Shown here: piece after piece, positions 37,301 to 52,300 of the stretch
Numbering within the stretch: the first letter of the stretch is position 1
How the letters are laid out: each line of letters begins with the position of its first letter
Source of the DNA: Mytilisepta virgata
Taxonomy: Eukaryota; Mollusca; Bivalvia; Mytilida; Mytilidae
Assembly (NCBI GenBank): GCA_028015205.1
Contig: CM051521.1
Location: forward strand, 121,032,614-121,096,613
Length of the DNA: 64,000 bases
Reading direction: 5' to 3'
Program-made: the position numbers and the translations under genes
Notes under the pieces: generated by a model
What the model was told of the DNA's origin: nothing
Seen by the model: only the letters and a program-made list of their open reading frames with translations
The model's database searches: none

Positions 37301-40300
37301 AAAACAGTTCAATATAATTGGGAAATCTTGTATCCAAGTCAACATTCTTTTATCCAAATTTTTCAGGAATTATAACAAAGTGTATAAATTCCCTATTAGC
37401 ATTTAAAAAATCAAGTTATTATTTTAAAGTATAAACTTGTAGTTAATCCGATTGACATCGTTTTGCTTTCAGACCCCACTTCATTTGGCAGTTTTAGATG
37501 GAAAAGAAAAGATAGCCCAGCTTTTGTTGGATTCAGGAGCTGATATCAACATCAAAGATGCCACAGGATTAACTCCATTGGCTTTAGCAAAGAATATCGA
37601 AAGAGAAGATCTGATAAATATGATTCAGTCAGAGATTGGTAAGAAACAGTGCAACTGTAATAAATATTTCAATTAAACCCATTTTGCTCTAAAGTTGCAC
37701 CCCACATGTTTCTTTGGTAACGAGTGTAGCATTAAATAGTGTCCGCCATTTTAAACTGTCCGCCTGACAAAATTAAATATGTAATAATGTCCGGCAGACA
37801 TTTTAAGGCTATGAAATACTGTCCAGAACCATGTTTAACCATATTATTGTGTCCTTAGCTGTTGAAATATGTCCATTTTTATGGACACAATTTCGCAGTC
37901 TACATTTGGTTAGACTTGCCCTCCGGACACAATTAAATATGTAAAATTGTCCAGATAGGATTTACAGATTGAAAATTAAAAAGATAAAATGATAAATATA
38001 TGTATTATATAAACAACATTTAATGTCACACAAATGAAACAATTAGTTATTTTATTGTTGAATAAATATACCATATTAATAAATCAAAATTATGAAAAAT
38101 ACACTGAATCTGCATAGAAAAATTTTGTATGAATCAATGGTAATATTCGTAAATACTATTCTGTCTCCATCTGGTTTTATTGTAGCATTAAATAGTGTCC
38201 GCCATTTTAACCTGTCTGCCGGACATTATTACATATTTAATTTTGTCAGGCGGACAGTTTAAAATGGTGGACACTATTTAATGCTACATCAATGGGTACC
38301 ACTGTGTGTGCATGTCCTTTTTTTGGGGGGGGGAGCTATTTGAGCAGTGCTCACAGTATTTCTAGTTGATCATATAAATTCATTTAAAGCATAAAAACGA
38401 GTTAAAGGGCAACGGGCATATCATACGCTCATGGCGCAGCTCTTTATTAACTTTTGGCTGCTTTGTAGCCGATCCATCATCCAAGATGGCCGCCAGCGGG
38501 GAACTTAGTTTAACATAGGACCCTAGAGGAAATGCATACAAATGACTTCTTTTAGAGAACCACTGAATGGAATGAAACTAAATCTGGCATGAATGAACCC
38601 TTTTAAGGTGCTGACCAAGTGTTGGTACTTTGTAGTCGATCCATCATCCAAGATGGCCGCCAGAGGGGGACTTAGTTTAACATAGGACCCTATGGGAAAT
38701 GCATACAAATGACTTCTTTTAGAGAACCACTAAATGGAATGAAACTAAATCTGGCATGAATGTTCCTTATTAGGTGCTGACCAAGTGTTGTTACTTTGTA
38801 GCCGATCCATCATCCAAGATGGCCGCAAGCGGGGGACTAAGTTTAACATTGGACCCTATGGGAAATGCATACAAATGACTTCTTTTAGAGAACCACTGAA
38901 TGGAATGTAATAAAACATAGCATGAATGTTCCTTATGAGGTGCTGACCAAGTGTTGTTACTTTGTTGCCAATCCATCATCCAAGATGTTTAGAAGTCTAT
39001 CAGAAAATTGTAAAAAAAATTCTGAATGGTCACAACTTGACCACATATTCAAAAATAATAATGATAAGATGTCTTCAGTAGCTATTGTAAGACTACACTA
39101 AGATGACCTGTTTTTAATTTCAAATACTGTGTCAAATGAAACCAATCTTGGTCTCAATCATTATATAATTTTACATAATTTCCAAAATCACATTAGATAC
39201 AGGTGACCGACACAGGCTCTTGAGAGCCTCTAGTTATTGAAGTGGCAGATAATAATACCTATGCAATATTTGTGTGGATTTTGATTAAATCTTGAATTAA
39301 ATTGACATTTTATGTATTGAAAGCAGGTACTAGATGATTTTTAGGTACCGTGCAGACTTTAGTTTTCACAAATACTGTATATTTTGTCTCCATCAGGAAT
39401 TAGTTTTCTGTCAATATTTGTATGCCTGGATAGTTTTCCAAAGCTTCGGGCCAGGGTTTCACAAAATAATGTGCAATAAAAAAATTGTATGGCTAATCTT
39501 ACAATTTATTTGTTTTTGTTGAAATCATGGGATTAAAATAATCATAGTCCCTTGATGAGTTTAAGGCAGTCGTAGCTGTTAATCATAGTATTTTTGAAGT
39601 GAATATTTTCTTATTTTGATGGCATAACAATAAGAAAAATAAATTTCAGAAATTGGTCCCCCTCAAAGACCGACTATTGATTAAGAGATATCGTTTCCCA
39701 AGACGTAATTTTAGACATAACTGAAACCATTATACAGAACATTGAAACACAACATCCAGATAATGTGCCATTTTTGCACATGTTCAGGTGACACATTGAA
39801 AATAAAGACTCATACATGTCTGAATTGTCCATTTTATCCCAGGTGACCACAAAAAGGTATGATTATGACATTTTCAAATGGCATCATCCAATCAACTCTA
39901 ATTACAGACACAATGCTCAATCTTTTTGTAAAATTGCACAATCTATCTAATTCAACATGTTCTTGTAGAACTCAAAATTTGGCATCTGCTACAGTTAGTG
40001 GATGTGTTCAGACATAAAAAATCAATATACATTACGTATGGGAGACGATAATTTTCCATTTCTTTTCCATAAAGAAATAAACTAAAAACACTTATATAAC
40101 AATAATGAATAATTTGGAGATGTACCCCCACATTTTACACTGAAGTATGAAGGGTTATATATATCTTTTTCATAAAATTAAGATAAGATTCATCTATTTT
40201 AGATTTTATTTGCTGTAAATTTTGTGAAAAATATAACATGAGACACAGTTTTGTACAATGAACGACAGGATACACTATAAATTGATTATAAAAACAATTT

Positions 40301-43300
40301 TAATTGCAATACAAACACCAACCCTATCAATTGTTTGAAACATATTGGATAAAAGTGAATAAGATTTTTCAAATGTTGAACTAAACCTCCACACTTCAGA
40401 TTTACTACTGTTGTCACACCAAAGCTATTCGACTGACAGATAGAACCTATTCTTTTGGAGCGAGTCTGTGGATTTCGTCCCTTCATATCTCACTCTTGAG
40501 TTTTGTTTAATGTATTGTTGCCTAGGAGAGTTCCTCTGATTTTGGAGTGTCTACCTACATATTGGTGATTATATCCATTGGACACACAATAGAAACTGTG
40601 CACATGTACCCATATATAGATATATGACCTGATAGTATAGATGTGTACCCCTTATCCCATTTAGTAACGTTTGTTTCATGGTTGTTGTTTGTTCCACCTT
40701 GAGTATTCCCCCTTCACCTTGATAAGCTTCCATCCCTTTACACTGTTTTACAGTCAAATTGTTTACATTAAATTAACTAAATATCCCTATTCACTGACTT
40801 TAAGACTAGTGTTAAGTTTTGTAAAAATATGTCATTAATCACTGTGATTTGGTGTCATAGCTGGTACTACAAAACTGGTACCCTGTGGTGAAACTGAGAC
40901 TGAAGGAAAGAGTTACCCCTCTTGACTGCTACAATACTGAATTTATAAACTATACAGTGAATAGGTAGTTCAATGTATATTCACAACGCATGATGATGAT
41001 GTAAATTGTAGATACTAGGCAAATTCACTTACAATAAAGAGTATATTCAAATTTCTATATTAATATATATTGGAATATTTGTATATAAAACACAATGCAG
41101 CTACATAACCCTTTACAAGGCAAAATACAAATTCTGATAGAAAGCTGTAATTATTTTTTCCAAAATTTTTATATAAGTTACATTGTTGACTCTTCCTCAC
41201 TTCAACAGTGCAGGTTCAAAAATGGCCTAAATATTTTAGGGGTATGTACTAAAAATAACTAGAAATCAGGTTTCTTGCAACACATAATAATTTTGTCTAA
41301 CTACTCAGCGTATTTTTTTTTAAATTGCAAGTGGTTTTTCGGGAATATCTAAAGTTTCTTTAAAATTTAAGTAAAAAGTATTGCATTACCATTTGTTTCC
41401 AATAGTCCTATAGAATTATTGTCGTTTCCATTGCTGAAATGCCTTACATATTTTAGGGGAGCTGATTTTCCTATTTTTGTGTACATTTCATTGATTTCTG
41501 CATCAAACATGTATATGACGTCACCACAGACAAATTTAAGGTTGCAGAATATGTTCTGTTTCCAAAAGTTTGATCCATGGTGACTTTTAGCAAATTCATA
41601 AGTGTTATTTAAAAAGTTCAGAAATAGCATTTAAGTTGTGGGTTTTTCATCAAGAAACCTGTTGCCGAAGTATGTGAGACACACAGTAGTAGAAGTATTG
41701 CTCAGGTTGTATGCAAATTGTCATAAGAAATGGAACCATTGGTCTAAACATAAGGATTTCCTTAATGCTATGTGTAGGAAGTTCTTATCATTTTTGCTTG
41801 TGAACGAAATTTAAGAAGAAAAATGTAAAAAATTTGCTTAGAAATGCTATAAATCCCATTTTTGTTAAATATAAGTGTAGACTAACATGCAAAGAAATGA
41901 TTCTAGAGATATACTAAATGTGATAACTGGGGAGGGAGTCTTTGCTTCCATGTAAGTAACTTATTTTTATTTTATTCATTTCTTTTTTCAGATAGAAGAA
42001 CTGAAGATATGGATACTATTGGACAAGGTATTTTTTCAGCATTTCACTACAAAGTCATTAAAACTGAAAATAATAATAATGATAATACTTTATTCAAGAG
42101 GGCAACAAAGCACAACTTAATCTTTCTTAAAATAACAGTTTTTGTATAATACAAAATCCAAAGTTAGAGGAATGTGAAAGTTCTGTTCAATATTGAACAT
42201 ATCTATTGCAGTTAATTTTATTTGTACACAACATCATTGTGATATCTATAGTGATATCTGTATATTTTAACAGATTTTTTGTGTATTTTCTTATGATGAA
42301 TATTTGAAATAGGTCTATGCATAAATTAGCTCCCATCTGCTCCCAAAGAAAAGTGAAACTTAAACTGAAAGAGAATGGCATATTCACGGGAAAAAAAATT
42401 ATCCACCAGTGAAAATTTTTTCACAGAAAAGTGGCTACATAAGTGAAATATATCAGGTTTTCATGGTAGAAATTAAATATTGTTGAAAAACATTGACATA
42501 ATCTGTAAATTTCCCTGTTTTAATATTGAGTGTGCTCTGACTTCTCACAAGGTAGCTAATTCTGAAAAAGGCCATTTCACATCAGAAAAATTTAGACTAG
42601 TTTCCAACTAACACAGGTTTATTTTTAGACAGGATTTTAGTTAACAATGGATTGAGTTTAATCAGGTTTTAGTGTACATTAAAAAAGGAGAGGTATTTTA
42701 ATTGACTATGTGAAAATGTTAACCAACATGAAAATTTATAATGTATCCATTAAAGATTATCAGCAATTGTCAAAAATTGTTTTTTAAGTACTGTTTATTT
42801 TTAACCTTATTTTTACTATTAATTTGAACAAAAATGTCCTTTCCACTATAATGTACGTTATGAATGAGTAAACATTGATTGTTTTTCAGATTTTTTAGAT
42901 TGCTGTCAAACAGAAGATCTGCAGAAAATGAGAAGTATATTGAACAACAATAGAAGCAGATATAAAGATTTTGTTAACCAAGTGATGGAAAGAGGAATTA
43001 CTCCCCTTTATTTGTAAGTTATTTATACAAATAATACATACTGCATATATAATAATAATAATAAATACCAGATTTATATAGCGCTCTTTCCAAAAATAAA
43101 AATGTTCAAAAGCGCTTTACATACACAAACACAATAAAAACATAAAACACAAATATAAACAGAGATAAGATATGTAAACCTTACGAATATGTGTGTACAA
43201 CATTTAAGAAGAACAAAAAATATATACATATGAGATAAACAAGGAGTAAAAAACGTACTGAGAATGGAACGAAAATAAATGTCATTATATACTTCAAATA

Positions 43301-46300
43301 GAAAATAAAAAAAGTGCTCAATTAAAACATTAGATGTTTAAAAAGATAGCGTAGATAAAAAAAAGTAAAATCGTTAAATACAATTACATGTACTTTAAAC
43401 GAAAACATAAGACAATTAATAAAATAATGATAATATAAAATAAAGTAAAAAATAAAGAATTAAAAATACATATAAAAATTTAAGGAAAAGTTGTTAGGAA
43501 TTCTAATATTGGATTTGGAATGCTAATATGTACATAAATAAAAATAAAGGTATAAAAAAGGGGGTAAAAACATATAAAAAAAAACTGTGCAGTTACATGA
43601 ACAAAATGTGAAATTAGCGGTCAACATATAGAATCGCAGTCATAGCATTATCTCAGTATCATATACAGCTGGTATAACAGTTTCAGTAGATTTGGACGAA
43701 CATATGGGTTTTGAGAGATTTTTTGAAGGTACTTAAACTTTTTGAGTCTCTGATATTCGTAGGGAGAGCGTTCCACAAATTTGGTGCAGCTGAGGAGAAG
43801 CTACGGTCTCCATACCTCACTGTTTTTCTTTTTGGAACAACCAGTTGTTTTGAATTGTTTTGTGATCTTAAGGTTCTCGCTGGTTTATACAGCTCTAGCA
43901 TGTCTGTTACATATTTTGGAGATTGTTCATTTAACGCTTTATAGGTTTGCACTAAAATTTTAAAGTTCACTCTATGGGCAACTGGTATCCAATGCAGGTC
44001 TTTAAGTACAGGAGTAATATGATCGTGACGAGCTGTTTTTGTCACAATTCTAGCTGCTGTGTTTTGGACATTTTGTAGCTTGTTCAGTAATATCTTTGGA
44101 ACGCCACATAAAAGTGAATTACAATAATCCATACGGGAAGTCACAAGTGAGTTTACAAGGGATTTTGTTGCATCTTTATTAAGATATTTTCGTATGTGAC
44201 CAATCTGACGTAACTGACCGTAACTAGATCTACATACTGAGTTAATATGTTTTTCCATAGACATATGAGAGTCCATGATAACTCCCAGGTTGCGAACACA
44301 TGTTGATGGTACGATAACTTCCTCGCCGATGGATACTGTAACACTTTCAATGTGTTTTTCGTTTCTTTGTGACGTAAATATGATGACCTCTGTTTTGTCC
44401 GCATTTATCTTTAGCATGTTACTATTCATCCATGCAACGATATCTTTGAGACAGTTTTCTACTCGACACAAGGCTTCCTTGTGCGAGACAGGTTTTGTAG
44501 GTTTGAAGGACACATATAGTTGACTATCGTCAGCGTAGAAGTGATAGTTCAGGCCGTGTTTACTGCATAATGTGCCTACAGGTTTAGTGTACATCGTAAA
44601 AAACTTGGGTCCAAGAACGGAACCCTGCGGCACACTGTAATTTAGTTTCACTGGTTTTGATCTTTTACCATCTATTGTCACAGTTTGTAATCGGTCGCTC
44701 AGGTACGATGTTATCCACTTCAAAGGTTTACTTGTTATTCCAAAATGATGTTCCAGGCGATGAAGTAATGTTTTATGATCGATGGTATCGAACGCCGCAG
44801 ACAGGTCTAACATCACAAGCATTGTTACATCATTTGCATCAAGAGAGTTCAGGATATCATTTTGAACTTTCATTAAAGCAGTTTCAGTCGAATGACATTT
44901 CCTGTACGCAGATTGGTTTTCTTCATGAAGACTGTATTTCATCAAATGTTTTTCCAAACGGGAGTCGACTACCTTCTCAAGCACTTTTGACATATAAGGT
45001 AGGTTTGACACTGGTCTATAATTTTTGTGAATATTGGCATCTAGACCAGGTTTTTGTCTCGCCTGCGACGAAAGTCGCTGGAAGCGAGACATAGGTATAG
45101 CAATCCGGCGGCGACGGCGTTAACTTTTTGTAAAACCTTAATAACTTTTAAAGTATAATACTTACAATGTTCATCTTTGGTCCACAGGTGCATGAAGTGA
45201 TGACCTTTTCAGCAGCACATTTTTAGATGACCTTGACCTTTTTTTCATGGTTCAATACCCACATAAACATTGCGACATAGTTTTACATTCAAATCCTTTT
45301 CTCAGAAACTATAATACCTAGAGTTATTATATTTGGTCTACAGTGAGATCTATATGGGTACATGCCAGTCTGACACCTGTCATTTGTCCTTGACCTCAAT
45401 TGCACGGTTCAGTGAACTTCGAAAATCTGCGACATAGTTTTACATTCAAGTCCCTTTCTTAGTAACTGTAATGTTTAGAGTCATCATATTTGGTATATAG
45501 TAAGATCTATATGGGTACATGGGAGTCTGACACCTGTCATGTGTCCTTGACCTCAATTTCACAGCTCAGTGACTTTGTCAATTTTTTCTTCTAAAGTCCA
45601 TTTTTCTGCAACTACAATGAATAGACTCATCATACATGGCTTATAGCAAGATCTGTATGGGTACATGCCAGTCTGACACCTTTCATGTGCCCTTGACCTC
45701 AATTTCATGGTTCAGTGACTTTGTCAATTTTTTCCTCAAAAGTTTATATTTCAGCAAGTGCAATGACTAGATTCATCAGATATGGTCTATAGCTAGATCT
45801 ATATGGGTACATGCCAGTCTGACACCTGTCATGTGTCCTTGACCTCAATTTCATGGTTCAGTGACTTTGTCAATTTTTTTCTTTAAAGTCTATTTTACAG
45901 CAACTACAATGAATAGACTCATCATACATGGCTTATAGCAAGATCTGTATGGGTACATGCCAGTCTGACACCTTTCATGTGCCCTTGACCTCAATTTCAT
46001 GGTTCAGTGACTTTGTCAATTTTTTTCTTTTACAGTCCATTTTTCAGCAACTGCAATATCTAGACTCGCCATATATATAAGAACTTGCCCACCTCATATT
46101 TTCAGATTGATCACTAATGTTTTAATTAGGGGATAGACAAACAGGAAGGGGGGGGGGAGAAGTATAACTTTGTGTATAAAGTTCCATCTAGTTTTTTCTC
46201 TTCGAATGGCATACCTAAGATAATTGATACAAAACTTACATGATTATGTATATAATCTATTTGAGAAAAAGTATTTTATTGATCATAAAACCAAAGATCT

Positions 46301-49300
46301 TGTTTATTAAATTTCACACATAAATAATTTCACAACCCTCAATAGCCCCTGGCAAAATTGTGAGAACTACTAAAACATATCAAAACTATTGATCTATTGA
46401 TTCATGACTTTGTAAATAAGTCTGTAATGTAATGTTAATTTTTGTGTGGATGTCCTTTCAATAAGAATATTTGGATTGATATAAATATAAAAAGGATAAG
46501 TATATATTTAAACTTTGTTTCAAAATTGTTATATTTGTTGACACAAAATTTTATATAAATATGGGTGGTTCTGAAATTTAAAATTAGCATACAAAAAAGC
46601 CATTGATTTATCACTTGAATGCCGGTTCTCGAAGAATTGACATAAAATGAGCGATGGTGCGCGCAGTATGGTGCAATCATCAAAATTTTGAGACAATTTA
46701 TTTATCTTTTGGTGGTTTGCACGAAATACTTAAAATGCACAGTTTGATGATCCATAGAAAAATTATTGATTGATTAGTTATTGTTATCCCCTCGCCCAAC
46801 TGAGTTGTGGAGGGTATATAGTATCTCGCCCGTCCGAGTGTCTGTCTGTCAGTCCGTCCGTCCGTCCGTCCAAGTGTCTGTCCGTTTGTCCCACCTCAGG
46901 TTAAAGTTTGCATTATCTAAGATACTACATGTGCTACATCAATCATCTTTGGTCAGTAGATCCGTCTTGGAGAGTGATGCTGCTTCAAATGATAATTGGA
47001 TCACTCTGCCCTACATTTTCTGCTTGAATGACTCAGGTTAAAGTTTGTGTAAAGGTTCATATCTAAAATACTACATGTGGTACATCAATCATCTTTGGTC
47101 AGTAGATGCGTCTTGGAGAGTGATGCTGCTTCAGATGATAATTTGGTCACTCTGACCTACATTTTCTGCTTGAATGACTCAGGTTAAAGTTTGTGTTAAA
47201 GCATGGTCTTTGATAGTGCATGTTATTCTGGGTCAAGCGCGGACAGGCGAGACATCTTTTAGGGTCCACACTTGTTTAATCAAAGGTCTAATAAGAGAAC
47301 ACTTGAAGGATTGTGGCACGTATGCTTCCTTTAGAGAATGATTAACGATCAACATAAGCGATGGTAGTAGCTCGTCTAGGCATTCTTTCAATAACCAAGT
47401 TGGTAGTGGGTCTAGTTCACAAGATTTGCTTTGTGAGTTGTTGATAAGTTTTTTCAATTCATTTTGTGAAACTGGGGAAAATTCACTAAGGTCATGTGAT
47501 TTAGTGTTTTGAGATTCATTTTGTGTGACTGATTGCATTTGTGGTTCTGTCACTGCAGTAGCTGCGGTAATTTTGGTTCTTATGTTTTCGATTTTGTTGA
47601 TAAAGAAGTCACTAAAATCTTGAGCAAGATCTTTGGACGAGGAAGAAGTCGGAAGGACGATATCTTCGTTTCTACCCAGAAGAGTTTTGGTCACTTTGAA
47701 TAATGTTTTGTGGTCCCGCCCACATGCTTCAATTTTATCTGAGTAGAAATTTGTACGTGCCTGATATAAAAGTTTATTTACTGTTGCACATTGGTTTCTA
47801 AATATATCGTGATCAATATTCAAATTTGACTTTCTCCACTTTCGTTCCAGTTTTCGCCTTAAATGCTTAGCTTCATGAAGCTCTTCGTTGTACCAAGGAT
47901 TGGTCGGCCGAAGGACGATAGTTTTTGTTCGGAGCAGAGCATGTTTCTCGATGAGGTTTGATATGCTACTGTTCAAAATATCTACATGTTTGTCGAGATC
48001 GGATATTACTGTCTCTGTATCTAGAATTTCCAATGTACGTAGATCGTTTTTGAAAGAATCGATGTCTATAGATCTTAATTTACGAAAGGAAACAGTTTTC
48101 TTTATTGGAGGCAGTTTTTCGGCTCGAGTATTGAATATAATGGCAAAGTGATCTCGTGAGATTTTTCCGTTGGAGTCGCTAAAACCGGGGTCGATAATTT
48201 CGAGGTCGGAAACGTTATCGTCGTTGTCTCTGGTGATAACTACGTCCAACGTATGTCCCGCTACGTGAGTTGGGCCCGAGACATGTTGTTTCATACCAAA
48301 AGTTTCTAAACAGTTAACAAATTTAAGTGGCTCACGGTCCATGGGTTTATCAAGATGAATGTTCAAATCACCTACTATGATCACAGATTTATCAATCATA
48401 GCATATTGTGATAGAAATAATGGCCATTCCCGATCAAGAAAGTCATTTGTACAGAGACCATTCGTTTGTGATGGTGGTGGTCGGTAAATGACGGATAGTC
48501 GCATTGAATATTTATCAGTAGCTATATTACAGTCGATGTGTTCGAAAGTGGAATACTGACCATCGCTTGTAGACGTTACAATTTTGAGTTCTAAATTAGA
48601 TTTATAAATAATCGCAACACCACCCCCGCGTTTCTTTCCAGGGCGAGGAACTTGCTTCATACTATATCCGTTCGGAATAAGTTCGCTTCTACATGTTTTA
48701 TCAATTGAGTTGTTGAGCCAAGTCTCCGTGATTGCAATAACATCGAAATCATTAGTAATGATAAAGTCACACAGTGCTAATGTTTTATTTTTCACGGATC
48801 TAGGATTTATGGAGCAAATCTTGAGTTTTTTGCTGCCTTTTGTTGTATTGGAGTGACGTTGTATAGGTTTAACGTTGTTGGGGTTATGTGTACTGTATGT
48901 ATTATTTGAGGAGTGGCGCTCATTTCCAACAACGGTCATTATTTCTTGAGGTAAAGTTTGTAAATTGTTATAATTAACACCTTTGTTATTATCCCATGTT
49001 CTTTTGATTTTATGTTGACCACTTCTTTTTCCACGTGCACTAATTTGAAGTCTCAATTGTTTAATTTGACTCATTACAATAGTATTAGGTTTGTTACCTT
49101 TGGCTATAACTGATCTTCTAATGTTGTACAGGGTTGATCTGTCGTAATTAATAGATAGAGAAAAGTGTTCACCTTCCATTACTGTGGTCATAATACACCT
49201 GTATAGGATTTCACAATGTATTCCACTTTTGATTTTAAAATCTAAATTACTGCAAAAGTTCAAAAGTAATCCAAATAATAATACAATATATCCAATTGTC

Positions 49301-52300
49301 GAAGTATTATGTGTCCATCTGCCAAGTATCATAATTGGGCGTAAAGTATATCCATAAGAATTCATTGAAATATTGGGAGCACAAAAAAATTGCAGCCTAC
49401 ACTTGGCGCATTAATCTCAACATATAATATAATATATATGTATAATAATTACAAAGTGGGTGATCAATGATCCGTCATTATAGTTTCAATTCTAACACAA
49501 TATGGTTTTTTAATCTAAATTAAGGCCTGATTTTAATGTGAAGAAAATCCCATAAGTAAAAATCAGAGCAGTAATAAAAATTGGATTTGAAACTGGTCAA
49601 TTGATAAAGTTACATATCAATAAACATGTTTTTATTAAATCAGAAAGATCAGTTTGCATTGAATTTAATTCCTACATATATTTTTATCATTTTTAGTGCA
49701 ACTGAGAAAAAGAATTGTGAAATGGTGAAGTTACTGTTAGAATTTGAAGCTGACCCTAAGATTTTGTCAGATGATAGTTACATGTATGCTCCAATACATA
49801 GAGCCTGCGAAGATGGATCCTTGGATATTATACAAGTTTTCCAAGAGGTATTTGTTAATGTACTGTGTAATCTTCATTGAGATTTAATAAAAAAAATACA
49901 TTATAATCCATAAAATGTATGATTCTGAAAAATGTAAGAAATATTTATGACAGTCAGTATCATATATTGGAGGTTTTACCTTGGGTAGCCTTACATGTTT
50001 TTCATGACATTTAAAAAAAAAAATTCCTATCCTACGGATGGGTTCAAATAAGAACTGTAATGATACATGACATATATAGTTTTCCCAGGGTCTGCTGCAT
50101 GCAATTTAAACACAGACTTAGAACATTTTTAAGAATTTACTCATACATATACATATACGGACAAATCAGTTTACTAGATGAGAAGAACAAATCTCAAGAT
50201 AATGAAGACATTTCATGATGTATTTACCAGTATGTGAAACAATAATATAAGAGAATGAATACATTCATTAATCTGTTTGAAATATTCAATATAACATGTT
50301 TTTACATTTGGGTAAAAGAGAACAGCCATTATAATACTGGTACTCATAGTTTTTTTTAAGATTTTGTCAAGTTAGTCCAAGAATTCAGTCAGTGTGCTAT
50401 TTGTTTTGTCCACAACTATAATCCCCATTTTAAAGTTACCATATTTCTTCCATTTTTTTGCTCCTTATAAAAGCATTTATTTGGTTTTCATTCTAAATTT
50501 AAAGTTGACTGTTCAAATTTAATGTTTTAAAAAGTTGGAATATGCTGTCATAGTTAAAAGTGATGATTTAGTCAAAAGAAAAATGTCAATATATAGGTTG
50601 TCAGTAGCAGTCTTCAAGAAAGAATTTTGCTAGCCTAGGAGATATTTTTGTCAATATTTTGAGTTAGCACAGGTGAAAATTTTCTAAATTTTGATATGAC
50701 AAGAAGACAATATAGTTTGCATATGAGAAAGATTTCAAGTTCAGCCAGTGCAATTTTTAGCTCACCTGGCCAAAGGGCCATGTGAGCTATTGCCATCACT
50801 TTGCGTCCACCGTCATCGTAAACTTTCCATTAAAGATCTTCTCCTGTGAAACTACTGGGCCAATTGGAACAAAATTTGGCAGCAATGGTCCTTAGGTGGT
50901 CCTCTTTCATAAATTTATCCGATGACCCGGCCCGTCATCTAAGATGGCTGCCAGAGCCAAATATAGTTTAACATAGGACCCATATTGGGAATTTACTTAA
51001 AGATCTTCTTGTCTGAAACCACTTGGCCAATTGGAACAAGATTTGGCAGCAATGGTCCTTAGGTTGTCCTCTTTCAGAAATATATCCGATGACCTGGCCC
51101 ATCATCCAAGATGGCCGCCAGAGCCGAACATAGTTAAACATAGGACCCTATGGGGAATTTAATTAAAAGTCTTCTTGTGTGAAACCGCTTGGCCAATTGG
51201 AACAAAAGTTGACAGCAATGGTTCTTAGGTGGTCCTCTTTCAGAATTATATCCCATGACCCCACCCGTCATCCAAGATGGACGTCAAAGCCGAACAGTGT
51301 TTAACATAGGACTTAAGTGGAAAAATCACTGAAAGATCTTCTTGTCTGAAAACAGTAAGCCCGCTGGAAGTTGACAGGTTGCCATTCAAGATGGACATAG
51401 TCCATGTGAGCGATACAGGCTCCTGGGAGCTTCTGGTTTAAATTCAGTTTTATTTTAATGTAAAATGCTCTGTGAATTGATTGTGGTCTCAGACCAGTTA
51501 TGATTCAGTGATTCCTTATACAAGTATTATAAAATACCTTTAATAACTTACCAATCAATATATTTATGAAAAATATAGTTACTTAACTAAACAAGAATAT
51601 TGTTAAATGTTGGTAAACAACTACATGTTATCTTTTAATTCAGTTATTTATCTGTTCCTCCAAGTCCGAATATGTTTTTATTCTCTCATTTATGTACCAT
51701 TAGAAGGACCTTATAATTCAAAATATTGGTACATGTAAATGTCTGCATTTTAACCTTTTACTGTTTATTTCAATATGTACTTTTTCAATGAAAAAAAATC
51801 CAGTTATAAGTGCTGAAAGGTGGATATGTGGGTGAGTAGGCCAATGGTCATAGTTTCTCTCTTGATACTGAGGTTTCCTCCACCAGTATACCGACCCTCT
51901 TAGACGTTGATATAGAGAGTTATGCTGAAAGGGACATAGAACTCTAAAATAAACAATCAAAACAGTTTGAATAAGTAGTAAAATAGATATATTGATAAAC
52001 TATAAATGCTATCTAAAATAATTTTTTGTAGCATTGTCCAGAAGTCATAGCTATACAGGTTTCTGATGGAAAATCTCTGCTTCATATTTGTGCTAAATCT
52101 GGACAAGTCCATGCCATGAAACATGTTTTGGAATATAAATACAGACCAGGAATAAGTAAAGAATTTGATGAAGAAGATTGTAGTTATTATCTGCCCTTGG
52201 ATGTTAATGGAATAGATATGGAAGGAAGGACACCTCTACATGTGGCATGTGAAGAAGGAGAAGTAGAGGTCGTTCGGTATCTTGTTGACCTCACAGTAAA

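Larger units (their letters stand above)
43049..49400 (-). mobile_element. Non-LTR retrotransposon (CR1/L2-like LINE), nearly full length, split by family B insertion
   Basis: Minus strand. The 3' end at about 43049-43090 reads, inverted, GCGCTATATAAATCTGG then a TTATTA-type tail. An endonuclease-RT reading frame starts at 49365 and resumes at 45053, ending at 43683. Without the 2.2-kb insertion at 45056-47274 the element would be about 4.1 kb. A single APE endonuclease plus RT and a microsatellite tail fit the CR1/L2/Rex1 group; the exact clade needs a tree. It lies antisense to LRRK between exons 42890-43013 and 49697-49847. Confidence 0.85.

Noticed and set aside
37473..37676. End of the LRRK protein at the stop after the ankyrin exon
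   Set aside because: The stop is reached only by reading through the donor at 37639. The next exons continue in phase with ankyrin and LRR sequence.
43711..45094. Plus-strand open frames opposite the LINE RT
   Set aside because: Antisense shadows of the RT frame; LINE motifs are on the minus strand.
46781..47041. Open frame with VSVCQSVRPSVQVSVRLS
   Set aside because: Translation of a GTCC/GTCT microsatellite at the start of a repeat, not a gene.
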